From NCBI RefSeq assembly GCF_003312425.1, contig NZ_QNUX01000007.1, positions 1 to 64,000 on the forward strand: a DNA stretch of 64,000 bases. Direction: 5' to 3'. The DNA comes from Flavobacterium psychrolimnae (lineage in GTDB: Bacteria > Bacteroidota > Bacteroidia > Flavobacteriales > Flavobacteriaceae). Of this stretch, positions 41,051-50,993 are shown piece by piece. A program made the position numbers and the translations under genes. The notes under the pieces were generated by a model, which made no database searches, had not been told where the DNA came from, and saw only the letters and a program-made list of their open reading frames with translations. Position 1 is the first letter of the stretch; each line of letters begins with the position of its first letter.

Positions 41051-42898
41051 ATGTGTGGAATTAATGGAATTTTGCATTTACAATCCCAGAGAAAAGTAGA
41101 TGAACGCATTCTTGTAAAAATGCGGGATTCACTGGAACATCGCGGACCTGATTATCAAGGGGTATTCCTTGACAACAACATAGGTTTTGGACACCGAAGA
41201 CTTTCAATTCTGGATGTTTCTGCAGCCGGACACCAACCTTTTCTTTCCGAAAACGGAAGATATAGTATGGTTTACAATGGCGAAATCTATAATTATAAAG
41301 AATTTTATCCGGAGCTAAAAAGCAATGGATTTGATATCAGAACAACCTCTGACACGGAAGTTTTGATGAAATTATTTCAAATACACGGCTTAAAAATGCT
41401 CAACCGCCTCAACGGAATGTTTGCTTTTGCTATTTGGGATAAATTAGAAAAAAAACTAACTCTTGTTCGCGACAGAATGGGCGTTAAACCATTGTATTAC
41501 TCTTTTTACAACGAGAGTTTTTATTTTGCATCGGAACAAAAAGCACTTTTTACCGCTGGAGTTCCACTAAAAATGGCACAAGACGGACTGGAAGAATACA
41601 TTTTTAACCGATTTGTAGCAGGAGAAAATACGCTGTACCAAAACATAAAAAAAGTATTGCCCGGGCATATAATGACCATTCAGGAAAGCGGAAAAACCAC
41701 TACCGAGAAATGGTGGAATCTAAAAAAGGAAATACAAAACCAGCCTGAAATAAAAAATCCGGTCGAATGGTTTCGGGAAACGTTTGATGATTCGGTAAAA
41801 ATGAGGATGATAAGCGACGTTCCTGTTGGAGTTTTATTAAGCGGCGGACTGGATTCTTCCTCGGTTTTAGCTTCATTGCACCAACAAAAATATAAGGACA
41901 TTCAGACCTTCAATATGGGTTTCAAGGAAAAGGAACACAACGAATCGCATTTGGCAAAAATGATGGCTGAGAAGTTCAATTATGGATTTCACACGATGCA
42001 ATTGGAGGACGAAAATCTTTATGATAAGCTAATCAGCTCGACTTATTTTCAGGATGAACCTATCATGCACTTGAGTGAACCGCATCTTTTTGCAGTATCT
42101 CAAATGGCAAAACCGTCAGTAAAAGTATTACTTTCTGGTGAAGGTGCTGACGAATTAATGGGCGGTTATGTGCGCTACAAAGCCTTGAAATATCCTTCCT
42201 TGTTGAATTCTATTGCCACTTTTGGCAATATTGATTTATTCGCTAAAAAACCGCGCTATGAAAAGCTTAGCCGCTATGCGCAAATCAGTAAAAAATCGGA
42301 ATTGGTTATTTACAATGGTTCCAATATTTATCCAAATGATATTGCGGAAACTTTTGGAATTAATAACGCTCCAACAAATGAATACAGGAAAAAAATCTAC
42401 AAAGAAGCGAAATCATTATATCCTCAAAACCTACGCCGGCAAGCCCTTTATTTTGATCAACACACCTATTTATGTTCGCTTTTGGACAGGAACGACCGTT
42501 GTACTATGGGCGCTTCCATTGAATGTAGGGAACCTTTTCTTGACCCAAGATTAGTGGTAGGATTAGGATCATTGGATGACAAATGGCTTTTTAGCGGTAA
42601 AAAATGGAAATTTATTCTAAAAAAAGCAATGGAAGAACGTTTGCCAGACGAAATTCTAAATTTCAGAAAAGTGGGTTTGAGTGCGCCTTGGGGCGATTAC
42701 ATTACAAAAAGTCATGCTTTTAAAGAGGAATTAGAGTCTTTTTCAAAAAGTGATATTTTTCAAATGCCTTATTTTGAGAACATCAACATACAGAAACTGA
42801 TACTGAATTTACAAAAAGGAGATGCCAGAATGACGCCGTATATAATGCCGTTGTTTATGATGCATATCTGGACGAAAACGTATGCAACTAAATTTTAA
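41051..42898 (+). CDS. asnB: Asparagine synthase, glutamine-hydrolysing
   Basis: 615 residues. The mature enzyme starts at Cys2 (MCGINGIL), the glutaminase nucleophile, with RLSILD and SENGRYSMVYNGEIYNY in the amidotransferase half. The synthetase half has the PP-loop SGGLDSSSVLA at about 260-270 and GEGADELMGGYVRY near 365. It makes asparagine, or amidates a related carboxylate, using glutamine and ATP. Because it follows a GT4 gene by 2 bp, an alternative role in modifying a surface sugar (WbpS-like) is possible; the sequence does not separate these. The start is fixed by Cys2. Confidence 0.93.
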   Translation: MCGINGILHLQSQRKVDERILVKMRDSLEHRGPDYQGVFLDNNIGFGHRRLSILDVSAAGHQPFLSENGRYSMVYNGEIYNYKEFYPELKSNGFDIRTTSDTEVLMKLFQIHGLKMLNRLNGMFAFAIWDKLEKKLTLVRDRMGVKPLYYSFYNESFYFASEQKALFTAGVPLKMAQDGLEEYIFNRFVAGENTLYQNIKKVLPGHIMTIQESGKTTTEKWWNLKKEIQNQPEIKNPVEWFRETFDDSVKMRMISDVPVGVLLSGGLDSSSVLASLHQQKYKDIQTFNMGFKEKEHNESHLAKMMAEKFNYGFHTMQLEDENLYDKLISSTYFQDEPIMHLSEPHLFAVSQMAKPSVKVLLSGEGADELMGGYVRYKALKYPSLLNSIATFGNIDLFAKKPRYEKLSRYAQISKKSELVIYNGSNIYPNDIAETFGINNAPTNEYRKKIYKEAKSLYPQNLRRQALYFDQHTYLCSLLDRNDRCTMGASIECREPFLDPRLVVGLGSLDDKWLFSGKKWKFILKKAMEERLPDEILNFRKVGLSAPWGDYITKSHAFKEELESFSKSDIFQMPYFENINIQKLILNLQKGDARMTPYIMPLFMMHIWTKTYATKF

Positions 42899-42946
42899 TT
42901 CTTACTTTTGGTGCAGCATTCAACAACACAAAACGCACTTTCTTTT

Positions 42947-43960
42947 ATGGAAATAGTATCTGATTTCTCTTTAAAAAAATACAATACATTTGGCATTGAA
43001 GCCAAAGCAAAACAGTTTGTCGCCGTTCATTCTGCGCAAGAATTGAAAACTATTTTACAAGAAAATAAAACGCAACAAAAATTTATTTTGGGCGGAGGCA
43101 GCAACATGCTTTTGACAAAAGACATTGATGCGCTTGTGATTCATATTGATTTAAAAGGCAAAAAAATACTTGAAGAAAATGAGGATTTTGTCTGGGTCGA
43201 AAGTCAGGCTGGCGAAAGCTGGCATGAATTTGTGCTTTGGACCATCGATCAAAATTTTGGTGGTTTAGAAAATATGTCGCTCATTCCGGGAAATGTAGGA
43301 ACTACGCCGGTCCAAAACATAGGAGCGTACGGAACCGAAATCAAAGATACTTTTGTTTCCTGCCAAGCAATGACGATAGACAATCAGGAAATAAAAACAT
43401 TTACAAAAGAAGAATGCCATTTTGGATACCGAGAAAGCATTTTTAAAAATGAAGCAAAAGATCAATATATTATTACTTCGGTTGTTTTTAAATTGACAAA
43501 AACGAATCATAAAATCAACACTTCTTACGGAGATATTACGGCTGAATTAGAAAACAATAACATCACAAATCCTACTTTAAAAGATATCAGTAATGCTGTA
43601 ATTGCTATCCGACAAAGCAAATTACCAGACCCGAAAGAATTAGGAAACAGCGGTAGCTTCTTTAAAAATCCAATTTTATTGAAATCGGATTTCGAAAAAA
43701 TTCATCAGCAATTTCCCGAGATGAAATACTATGATGTTTCTGAAACTGAAGTAAAAGTTCCAGCTGGTTGGCTTATTGAACAAGCCGGTTTCAAAGGAAA
43801 ACGTTTTGGTGATGCGGGAATTCACAAGAATCAAGCTCTCGTTTTAGTGAATTATGGCAATGCGACTGGTCAGGAAATTTTGAATATTTCAAAAGAGATC
43901 CAAGAAACTATTTTTAAGACATTTGGCATCCATATTGAAGCCGAAGTAAATGTGATTTAA
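42947..43960 (+). CDS. murB: UDP-N-acetylenolpyruvoylglucosamine reductase
   Basis: 338 residues from ATG 42947; the frame opens at a TTG at 42908, but the family begins at SDFSLKKYNTFGIEA, close to the later ATG. The FAD-binding domain carries FILGGGSNML and LSLIPGNVGTTPVQNIGAYG; the active-site Ser region is GNSGSFFKNP, and AGWLIEQAGFKG and EAEVNVI close the protein. This is a type I MurB (with the tyrosine loop region). It completes UDP-MurNAc in peptidoglycan synthesis. It ends the recF-side gene series; no co-transcribed mur gene follows. Confidence 0.95.
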   Translation: MEIVSDFSLKKYNTFGIEAKAKQFVAVHSAQELKTILQENKTQQKFILGGGSNMLLTKDIDALVIHIDLKGKKILEENEDFVWVESQAGESWHEFVLWTIDQNFGGLENMSLIPGNVGTTPVQNIGAYGTEIKDTFVSCQAMTIDNQEIKTFTKEECHFGYRESIFKNEAKDQYIITSVVFKLTKTNHKINTSYGDITAELENNNITNPTLKDISNAVIAIRQSKLPDPKELGNSGSFFKNPILLKSDFEKIHQQFPEMKYYDVSETEVKVPAGWLIEQAGFKGKRFGDAGIHKNQALVLVNYGNATGQEILNISKEIQETIFKTFGIHIEAEVNVI

Positions 43961-44055
43961 CAAAAAAACAGATTGTTAAACTCCTTACATTATTAGATAA
44001 CAAATTGATTTATTTTATTTTAATTCTAATATCAAAAAACCTAAGTTATCAAACC

Positions 44056-44670
44056 ATGTACACTCCAGAAATCTATAAAAACGAGAATCAAGAAGAAATC
44101 AAAAAATTTCTGCAAGAAAATAGTTTTGGTATTTTAATCAATCAAACCAACGGAAAATTGTGCGCCACGCATATTCCGTTGGAGCTGGAAACCAATGAAG
44201 AAGGTAACGAAATTTTATACGGACATATTTCTAAAGAAAACCCACAATGGAATGGTTTTATAGACAATGACGAAATTTTAGCTGTATTTTCAGGATCACA
44301 TTCCTATATTTCTTCTTCCTGGTACGATCATGAAAATGTACCAACATGGAACTACATTGCCGTGCATGTGTATGGAAAAATCAAAATTATTGAAGGAGAA
44401 GCTGTCATTGAATCCTTAAAAAAATTAGTTGACAAATACGAACAATATTCTGAAAATCCGGTTCGAATAGAAGATCTCTCTAAAAAAACAATGTTACAAG
44501 CACGTGGGATAGTAGCATTTGAAATTGAAATTACTGAAATTCAAGCTACCAAAAAGATGTCTCAAAATAGGGATGAAAAAAACCTTAAAAACATCATTTC
44601 TGAGTTAGAAAAAACAGAAGATTTTCAATCCATTGCTGTTGCAAATGAAATGAGGAAATGCCCTCGATAA
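44056..44670 (+). CDS. FMN-binding negative transcriptional regulator (PaiB-like)
   Basis: 204 residues from ATG 44056; an upstream in-frame start at 44005 adds a hydrophobic stretch foreign to the family. The motif YTPEIYKNENQEEIKKFLQEN opens it, then ATHIPLELE, GHISKENPQW, VFSGSHSYISSSWYDHENVPTWNYIAVHVYGK and ARGIVAFEIEITEIQATKKMSQNR, typical of the PaiB/FMN-binding split-barrel family. B. subtilis PaiB represses sporulation and protease genes; in Bacteroidota the role is unclear and it may act as an FMN-dependent enzyme. Monocistronic. Confidence 0.9.
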   Translation: MYTPEIYKNENQEEIKKFLQENSFGILINQTNGKLCATHIPLELETNEEGNEILYGHISKENPQWNGFIDNDEILAVFSGSHSYISSSWYDHENVPTWNYIAVHVYGKIKIIEGEAVIESLKKLVDKYEQYSENPVRIEDLSKKTMLQARGIVAFEIEITEIQATKKMSQNRDEKNLKNIISELEKTEDFQSIAVANEMRKCPR

Positions 44671-44719
44671 ATTATTTTGAAATTCACAGATTGTATTTAA
44701 CAATTCACAATTCTATTCA

Positions 44720-44727
44720 TACCTTTG
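44720..44727 (+). promoter_or_regulatory. Candidate -7 promoter box TACCTTTG
   Basis: TACCTTTGCAC matches TAnnTTTG, 55 bp before the GT2 gene. A CGAAGCTTCGGGATTG palindrome-containing element follows at 44741-44756, inside the leader of the mRNA. Confidence 0.5.
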
Positions 44728-44782
44728 CACTCTGCCGTCTCGAAGCTTCGGGATTGGGGATTTAAACACTCATTAAACTCAA

Positions 44783-45889
44783 ATGCTTATACTAATTCTT
44801 TACTTTTTTATTTTTATTGTCGCGGTTCAAATTTTGTATTATCTAGGTGTTTTTGGTAAATTCGCTTTCGCCAAAACGCAAAAGGTAACACCAAAAAGAA
44901 TTCCCATTTCGGTGATTGTTTGTGCCAAAAATGAGGAAGAAAACGTGACCAATTTTATTCCGTTACTAGCGGAACAAAACTACCCGGATTTTGAAATCGT
45001 TTTGATTGATGATGCTTCAAGTGATGCTACTTTGGATCTTTTTGAAGGTTTTGAAAAGCAATATCCAAATGTTCGTCTGGTAAAAGTGGAGAACAACGAA
45101 GCCTTTTGGGGAAACAAAAAATATGCCTTAACTTTAGGAATAAAAGCAGCCAAAAAAGAGTATCTATTATTCACGGATGCTGATTGTTACCCAACTTCAA
45201 CTGAATGGATAACGGCCATGAGTTCTCAGTTTACAATGCAAAAAACAATAGTTTTGGGTTATGGTAAATATGAAAAAATCCCTAATTCGTTCCTGAATAA
45301 AATAATTCGTTTTGAAACTTTATTGACTGCAATTCAATATTTTTCTTGGGCAAAAATAGGGCATCCTTACATGGGTGTAGGAAGGAATTTAGCGTACAAA
45401 AAAGAAGAGTTTTTTAATGTAAATGGATTTATCGAACACATGCAAATTCGTTCCGGAGATGATGATTTATTTGTAAACCAAGCCGCAAAAGCTAAAAATA
45501 CAACCATTGCTTACAGCCCGGAAAGTTTTACGGTTTCTAAACCAAAAACGACTTTCAAAGACTGGTGGATTCAAAAAAGAAGACATGTTGCAACGGCAAA
45601 TTATTACAAACCTTTTGACAAATTGCAGTTAGGAGCATTCTATTGCTCACAATTGTTTTTTATTTTATTGCCTATTGTATTGCTTTCTTTTCAATTCCAA
45701 TGGATTTTAGTGCTCTGTTTGATAGCGCTCCGATATATTATAACTTGGATCATCATTGGATTTTCGGCAGGTAAATTAAAAGAAAAAGATGTTGTATATT
45801 GGTATCCGATACTTGAATTAGTCGTGCTATTTACACAAATCAATATCTTTATAACAAATACATTCTCAAAACCGGTACATTGGAAATAA
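44783..45889 (+). CDS. Glycosyltransferase family 2, membrane-bound
   Basis: 368 residues. An N-terminal membrane helix (about 2-22) is followed by a GT-A catalytic domain: ISVIVCAKNEEENV, EIVLIDDASSDATLD, EYLLFTDADCYPTS with the metal-binding DAD, SGDDDLFVNQAAK and the QKRRH motif (Q-x-x-R-W type) near residue 270. Two or three helices follow at the C-terminus. This layout is that of processive or carotenoid/hopanoid-type GT2 enzymes, transferring sugar from a nucleotide donor at the membrane. The stop overlaps the start of the sigma factor gene by 10 bp. Confidence 0.9.
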   Translation: MLILILYFFIFIVAVQILYYLGVFGKFAFAKTQKVTPKRIPISVIVCAKNEEENVTNFIPLLAEQNYPDFEIVLIDDASSDATLDLFEGFEKQYPNVRLVKVENNEAFWGNKKYALTLGIKAAKKEYLLFTDADCYPTSTEWITAMSSQFTMQKTIVLGYGKYEKIPNSFLNKIIRFETLLTAIQYFSWAKIGHPYMGVGRNLAYKKEEFFNVNGFIEHMQIRSGDDDLFVNQAAKAKNTTIAYSPESFTVSKPKTTFKDWWIQKRRHVATANYYKPFDKLQLGAFYCSQLFFILLPIVLLSFQFQWILVLCLIALRYIITWIIIGFSAGKLKEKDVVYWYPILELVVLFTQINIFITNTFSKPVHWK

Positions 45890-46431
45890 ATAAACAAATA
45901 GAAAAAGCGAAACAAGGCGATCAGGTTGCCTTTACTTTTCTATTGAATCATTACTGGAATGAAGTGTACGGTTTTATGCTGAAACGTACCGAAAACGAAA
46001 CCAATGCGGAGGATATTACCATTGAAACGTTCTCGAAAGCATTTGATAAAATCGCCACATACAACTCGGAATTTCAATTCAACACTTGGCTGATTGCTAT
46101 TGCAAAAAACGTACACATCGATTTATTGCGAAAAAAGAAATCCAGTCTTTTTATCGAAATTACCGATGATCAGGACCAACAAGCCTACAATATTGCCGAC
46201 ACCACTCCATCCGCGGAAGACGAATTGATTACGGAACAAAATCTATCTCAATTACTGCAATTCATCAAAGAATTGAAACCACATTATCAGGAAGTGATTC
46301 AGTTGCGCTATTTTCAGGAAATGAGTTACCAGGAAATTGCCAATAAAATTGATGAACCTTTGAGTAATGTTAAGATTAAATTGCTTCGCGCCAAAAAACT
46401 TCTGGCAGAAATCATTCAGAATAAAAGGTAA
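45880..46431 (+). CDS. ECF-type RNA polymerase sigma factor
   Basis: 183 residues. It starts with TTG at 45880, inside the end of the GT2 gene, because region 2 begins at residue 5 and no ATG lies before codon 33. Region 2: QVAFTFLLNHYWNEVYGFMLKR, ETNAEDITIETFSKAFDKI and FNTWLIAIAKNVHIDLLRKKK. Region 4: LKPHYQEVIQLRYFQEMSYQEIANKIDEPLSNVKIKLLRAKKLL. No anti-sigma gene follows, so its control, if any, is encoded elsewhere. The coupling to a GT2 gene suggests co-expression. Confidence 0.9.
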   Translation: MEINKQIEKAKQGDQVAFTFLLNHYWNEVYGFMLKRTENETNAEDITIETFSKAFDKIATYNSEFQFNTWLIAIAKNVHIDLLRKKKSSLFIEITDDQDQQAYNIADTTPSAEDELITEQNLSQLLQFIKELKPHYQEVIQLRYFQEMSYQEIANKIDEPLSNVKIKLLRAKKLLAEIIQNKR

Positions 46432-46473
46432 TATTATTTTAAAAAATCAGCATCGATTCTTAATTATCTAAAA

Positions 46474-46508
46474 GCAAAAAAGTGATCTAAATTAATTTTA
46501 GACCACTT
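46474..46508 (-). terminator. Terminator of the GDPD gene
   Basis: On the minus strand AAGTGGTCTAAA and TTTAGATCACTT (one mismatch) form a stem followed by a T run. Confidence 0.75.
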
Positions 46509-46542
46509 CATTAAATCAAAAGCAATTATAGATTATTGAAAA

Positions 46543-47304
46543 TTATCTTATAATTCTTTCTGGATAATCCGTTATAATTCCGCTTACCTTAAGTTGTTGT
46601 AAATTCTTAATATCCGCAGGTTCGTTAACTGTCCAAGGATAAATTTTAAAATTATTGGCTTTCATTATCGCAACATTCTCGGCCGTTAAAGTTTTAAAAT
46701 AGGGATTTATTGCCTGTGCTTTTAGTTCTTTTCCTGTCTTAATAATTGTCTCGATAGGATCTTTATAAGTTAGTAAACCAATCGCAATTTCAGAACTCAA
46801 AGATCTCATTTTTTGCAATTCTCCTATTCGAAAACTGGATATAAAAAAATCTTTATTTCTCCATCCTTTTTTCTTGTATTCTTCTATAATTCTGTACGTA
46901 TCCGTTGCGGTATTCGTTCCTTTTAATTCAATATTCAGCACCGCTTTTTTATCGATAGTCTCAATCACTTCTTGTAAAGTTGGGATTTGATGTTTTCCGG
47001 CAACCAAAACTTTTCGCAAATCTTCAAAAGTATATTCTTCAATTTTTCCTTTTGCGTTTGTAATACGATCCAAATCATCATCGTGAAAAACAACCATTTC
47101 ACCCGTTTTAATTTTGAAAACATCTATTTCTAACATATCAGCTTTTAATTCCATTCCCTTTTTTATGGATGCCAAAGTGTTTTCGGTTTCGTGTCCCATC
47201 GCACCTCTGTGCCCACAAACCACAAATTTATTAGAAGTACAATTCGATAATAATAAGGCCGCTGTTGAAGCCAATAATAGTGTAGTGAATTTCATAATTT
47301 TCAT
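46543..47304 (-). CDS. Glycerophosphodiester phosphodiesterase lipoprotein
   Basis: 253 residues. Lipoprotein signal with lipobox LLSNC (Cys22), so it sits in a membrane facing the periplasm. The GDPD domain starts at CGHRGAMGHETENT, with catalytic His32 and Arg33 and the Glu of ETEN, then ADMLEIDVFK (metal ligands), VVFHDDDLDR (second catalytic His) and VLNIELKG. It hydrolyses glycerophosphodiesters to glycerol 3-phosphate and an alcohol. It is divergent from the TonB-dependent receptor gene; the 250-bp gap between them contains no gene. The start at 47304 or 47295 (second Met) cannot be decided. Confidence 0.92.
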   Translation of the reverse strand: MKIMKFTTLLLASTAALLLSNCTSNKFVVCGHRGAMGHETENTLASIKKGMELKADMLEIDVFKIKTGEMVVFHDDDLDRITNAKGKIEEYTFEDLRKVLVAGKHQIPTLQEVIETIDKKAVLNIELKGTNTATDTYRIIEEYKKKGWRNKDFFISSFRIGELQKMRSLSSEIAIGLLTYKDPIETIIKTGKELKAQAINPYFKTLTAENVAIMKANNFKIYPWTVNEPADIKNLQQLKVSGIITDYPERIIR

Positions 47305-47560
47305 TTAAGTTTTGACGTAAAAATAGATGAACGGTCGGAACCAAACATTAAGAAAGGATTAAATTAAGACTATTTTACATAAACAAATTCGATCTTTCTT
47401 GGTCTGCTTTGGTTAACAATATCTTAAAAAAAGCTCTTAAAACATTCGATTTTTAAGGTTTCATTAACACAAAAGTATTTTACAGTTATTGTTAAAATAA
47501 CAGTCTTTTTTCAATTAGTCAATTCCTTTGTCGGCACTAAAAAACAAAAAAATAGTATTC

Positions 47561-50500
47561 ATGAAACAACTTCAATTATTTTTATTTACGATGGTGCTGA
47601 CCGTTTTTGTTGGCGCTACAAATTTTGCTCAAACTACTCAAGCCTCTATTTCAGGTGTCGTTTTAGGCAATAATTCAGAACCTCTTAAAGATGCAACAGT
47701 CCAAATCCGGAATGAATCAACAGGATTCAAAACTAATTCATTGTCTAATTTCAAAGGTGTTTTTACATTCAAAGAACTTCCTTTAGGCGGACCTTACACT
47801 ATTAGCGTTACAGCTTTAGGCTTTGGAGAACAACAGCGTTCCGGTTACACATTAAATCAAGGAGATTTAATAAATATCGAAATTCTGATGCAGGATAACA
47901 TTCAAAATCTGGAAGTCGTTGAAGTTGTAGGACGAGGGTTGAAAAACAAAACCGGAAATTTAGGAGCAGCAACAGCTGTCACAGCAAAACTGATTAATGC
48001 GTTGCCGGTCAACGGAAGAAATTTCACCAGCTTAATGGATTTATCACCTTTAACCAGAGGCGGGAATATTTCTGGACAATTAGCTTCTTCTACAAATTAC
48101 ACATTGGATGGAATGAATGCCAAAAACCCAACTTCGGCAGGATCTACAACCAGTCGAAGCGGCGCACCGTACTCGATTTCCATTGAAGCCGTGAGAGAAT
48201 TTAAAGTGGTTACCAATCAATATGACGTAAGTTACGGTCGAAGTGGCGGCGGAACAGTAAGTGCGGTGACTAAATCAGGAACAAATGAATTTACAGGAAG
48301 CATGTTCGCTTATAATCGTGCAGATTGGTTGTCAAGTCCGTACGATATTAGAGGAAACAGACGCCAAAATGATTTTTCTACGTCGCAATATGGATTCACT
48401 TTTGGCGGACCAATCATTAAAGATAAATTACATTTTTTCTTAGCTTGGGACCACCAACAAGATTCGCGTCCCTTGATCATCGCTGATGTTCAATCTCCAG
48501 AGGATGAATTACGTTTCAATGTTACAAGAGCGACATTAGATAATTTTGTGACTATTGCCCGCAATAAATATGGCGTTTCAAACTCTCCACAATACGGAAC
48601 ATTTGATAAAAAAAGGAATTCTGATGCTGCTTTCGCTCGTATTGACTGGCAAATTAACAGCAATAATTTATTGACGGTACGAAATAATTTCACCTATGAT
48701 AATAATAAATTGGGATTACAAGACAATACAACCATCAATTTATACGAGTCATTTGGTAACGATTTAAATATTGACAATAGTATTTTAGCTTCTTTACGAA
48801 CAAAAGTAAACGCAAGAGTTACGAATGAGTTGAAAGTACAGCATTTATATACGTTTCAGGACAGTTATCCGGGAGACCAATTGCCTTCTTACAATATTCC
48901 ACGCGCTGTTGTAGAAAATGTTGCTTCAACAATTAATGGAGCAGTAAGAACTACTAATATCCAAATTGGAGGCCATCGATTTGCGCAGGAAAAATTCACC
49001 AATAATGTTTTTCAAATTGTAGATAACATTTACTATAACACGGACAAAGTAAAATATACTTTTGGTGTTGATTTAATGCAAACCAATTCAAAATCTTTGT
49101 ATGGAAGCGAAGTAAACGGTCGTTTTCATTTTAACAGTGTTGCAAATTTTGACAACCTGACGCCTTATCGATATTACAGAGAAGTACCTTTGGTAGCTGA
49201 TCCTACCGTGATTTCTAATATATTAAACGCTGGAATTTATGGTCAGTTGCAAACTAAAATTGGCGTGGGATTAGACCTGACTTTAGGTTTGCGATTTGAT
49301 TATGCTAAATATCCAACAGCGACCTTCAATCAATTAGTTTTTGATGAATTGGCTATTCGTACGGATAATAAACTTCAGTCAGCAATTCTTCAACCAAGAG
49401 TGCAATTGTCTTGGGATGTAAATGAGAACCACAAAGATTATATTCGTTTTGGAGCTGGAATTTTTGCTTCTGATTTAAATAATTATGCTGTCATCAACAA
49501 CTTATATTTTGATGGAAATCACACTGCGACTGTTGATGTGAGATCTCCAAATGTTCCTTTGCCAAATTTCATAGATTATCGAAATAACTATGCTAGTATT
49601 CCAACTTTGGATGCGTTCCAATTACCTACTATTAATTTCACGGGAACAGATGCAAAAGTGCCGGTTGTCTATAAAGCAAATGCATCTTACTCGCATTTTT
49701 TCACTGATAGATTGAAAGCAGGAATTGCGGGTTATGCCACTTTAGGACGCAATAACTATGTTTATGTAGACCGCAATATGGTTGCAAATCCATTTTTTAC
49801 TTTGGCAAATGAGGGCAATCGTGGCGTTTACGTTCCAGCAAGTTCAATGCCTACAAATGGTGCTGGAGACTGGATGCAAGGGCGTATCAGCAATAAATTA
49901 GGACGTGTTTTAGAATTAAACAGCGAAGGTAAAGTCAATCAATTTGCAATGGTGGTAGATGCTACCTATCGCTATTTTAAAGATGGTGAAATATCTGCCA
50001 GTTATACCTTGAATGATACCAAAGACAATACTTCATTTAACGGAAACGTAGCCAACACGGCAACTTTAGTTTTACCGGTAGAAGATGATCCAAGAGACTT
50101 GAGCAAAATGAGTTATTCTGATAATCATTTCCGTCATAAAGTCGTGTTTTATGGAACGTTGCCAACTTTTTATGGTTTCAGTGTTGGTGTTCGTTATTCT
50201 GGTATTGGCGGTACACGCTACAGTTTATTGTCAGGAGGAAATACAAATGCCGATTTTGTCACTTCATCCAATGATTTAGCGTATATATTTGACATTAATA
50301 ATCCTGCAGTTCCCCAAAATATAAAAACAGGATTACAAACCATACTTGATAATCCGGCTGCCAGCCAAAGTTTGAAAGACTATATCACTAAATACTCTGG
50401 TAAAATTGCCGAGAGAAACGGCGGAATAAATGATTTTTATGGTCTTGTTGATGTCAGAATCAGCAAAAAGATTGCGCTGGACAAAAAACAATTCTTGGAA

Positions 50501-50737
50501 TTTACAGCAGATGTATTTAATGTTGCCAATTTATTAAACAAAGAATGGGGTGTAAATAAATCGTTGGGAAGTCAGTCTTTATATGCTTTAGGAACACCCG
50601 CATCAGGAACAACAGCTGCAGTTCCTGGATTTGACAGCACCAGACAACAATTTAATTACAGAGTAAACAATGCAGGACTTCCTTCGCTTTCAGGAAATCC
50701 ATTTCAAATACAAATTGGATTTAAATATGCTTTCTAA
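47561..50737 (+). CDS. TonB-dependent outer-membrane receptor (Oar/SusC-like)
   Basis: 1058 residues from ATG 47561, which is followed by a signal peptide (LQLFLFTMVLTVFVGATNFAQ); the frame also opens at a TTG at 47528. A carboxypeptidase-regulatory-like domain at about 27-115 (SISGVVLGNNSEPLKDATVQI) precedes a plug at about 130-240 (NALPVNGRNFTSLMD, YTLDGMNAKNP, SGGGTVSAVTKSGTNEFTG), and the remainder is a beta-barrel ending in IQIGFKYAF, with the terminal Phe needed for membrane assembly. This is the Oar-like subgroup, with no SusD partner. The ligand is unknown. A tonB gene follows after a terminator, so the two may serve the same import function. Confidence 0.93.
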   Translation: MKQLQLFLFTMVLTVFVGATNFAQTTQASISGVVLGNNSEPLKDATVQIRNESTGFKTNSLSNFKGVFTFKELPLGGPYTISVTALGFGEQQRSGYTLNQGDLINIEILMQDNIQNLEVVEVVGRGLKNKTGNLGAATAVTAKLINALPVNGRNFTSLMDLSPLTRGGNISGQLASSTNYTLDGMNAKNPTSAGSTTSRSGAPYSISIEAVREFKVVTNQYDVSYGRSGGGTVSAVTKSGTNEFTGSMFAYNRADWLSSPYDIRGNRRQNDFSTSQYGFTFGGPIIKDKLHFFLAWDHQQDSRPLIIADVQSPEDELRFNVTRATLDNFVTIARNKYGVSNSPQYGTFDKKRNSDAAFARIDWQINSNNLLTVRNNFTYDNNKLGLQDNTTINLYESFGNDLNIDNSILASLRTKVNARVTNELKVQHLYTFQDSYPGDQLPSYNIPRAVVENVASTINGAVRTTNIQIGGHRFAQEKFTNNVFQIVDNIYYNTDKVKYTFGVDLMQTNSKSLYGSEVNGRFHFNSVANFDNLTPYRYYREVPLVADPTVISNILNAGIYGQLQTKIGVGLDLTLGLRFDYAKYPTATFNQLVFDELAIRTDNKLQSAILQPRVQLSWDVNENHKDYIRFGAGIFASDLNNYAVINNLYFDGNHTATVDVRSPNVPLPNFIDYRNNYASIPTLDAFQLPTINFTGTDAKVPVVYKANASYSHFFTDRLKAGIAGYATLGRNNYVYVDRNMVANPFFTLANEGNRGVYVPASSMPTNGAGDWMQGRISNKLGRVLELNSEGKVNQFAMVVDATYRYFKDGEISASYTLNDTKDNTSFNGNVANTATLVLPVEDDPRDLSKMSYSDNHFRHKVVFYGTLPTFYGFSVGVRYSGIGGTRYSLLSGGNTNADFVTSSNDLAYIFDINNPAVPQNIKTGLQTILDNPAASQSLKDYITKYSGKIAERNGGINDFYGLVDVRISKKIALDKKQFLEFTADVFNVANLLNKEWGVNKSLGSQSLYALGTPASGTTAAVPGFDSTRQQFNYRVNNAGLPSLSGNPFQIQIGFKYAF

Positions 50738-50767
50738 ATCCAATTTATAAAACATTTACACAATTGC

Positions 50768-50801
50768 AAAGCGCATTCATTAACTTGGATGCGCTTTTTT
50801 T
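50768..50801 (+). terminator. Terminator of the TonB-dependent receptor gene
   Basis: AAAGCGCAT (50768-50776) and ATGCGCTTT (50789-50797) with a T run. Confidence 0.88.
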
Positions 50802-50993
50802 ATTGATAATATTACCTAAAATCAACATAGCTAATAATTATTTACTCTTTTAGTTAAATAAATAAACATAAAATCAATTTAATGAAAAATAAACAGTAAG
50901 TTTATATACTACAATTCCTATTTTATACGTTGTGAAATAAAAACATCTTTTGCTTATGATTTAATTACTACTTAACCTTTAAATCCATAAATT

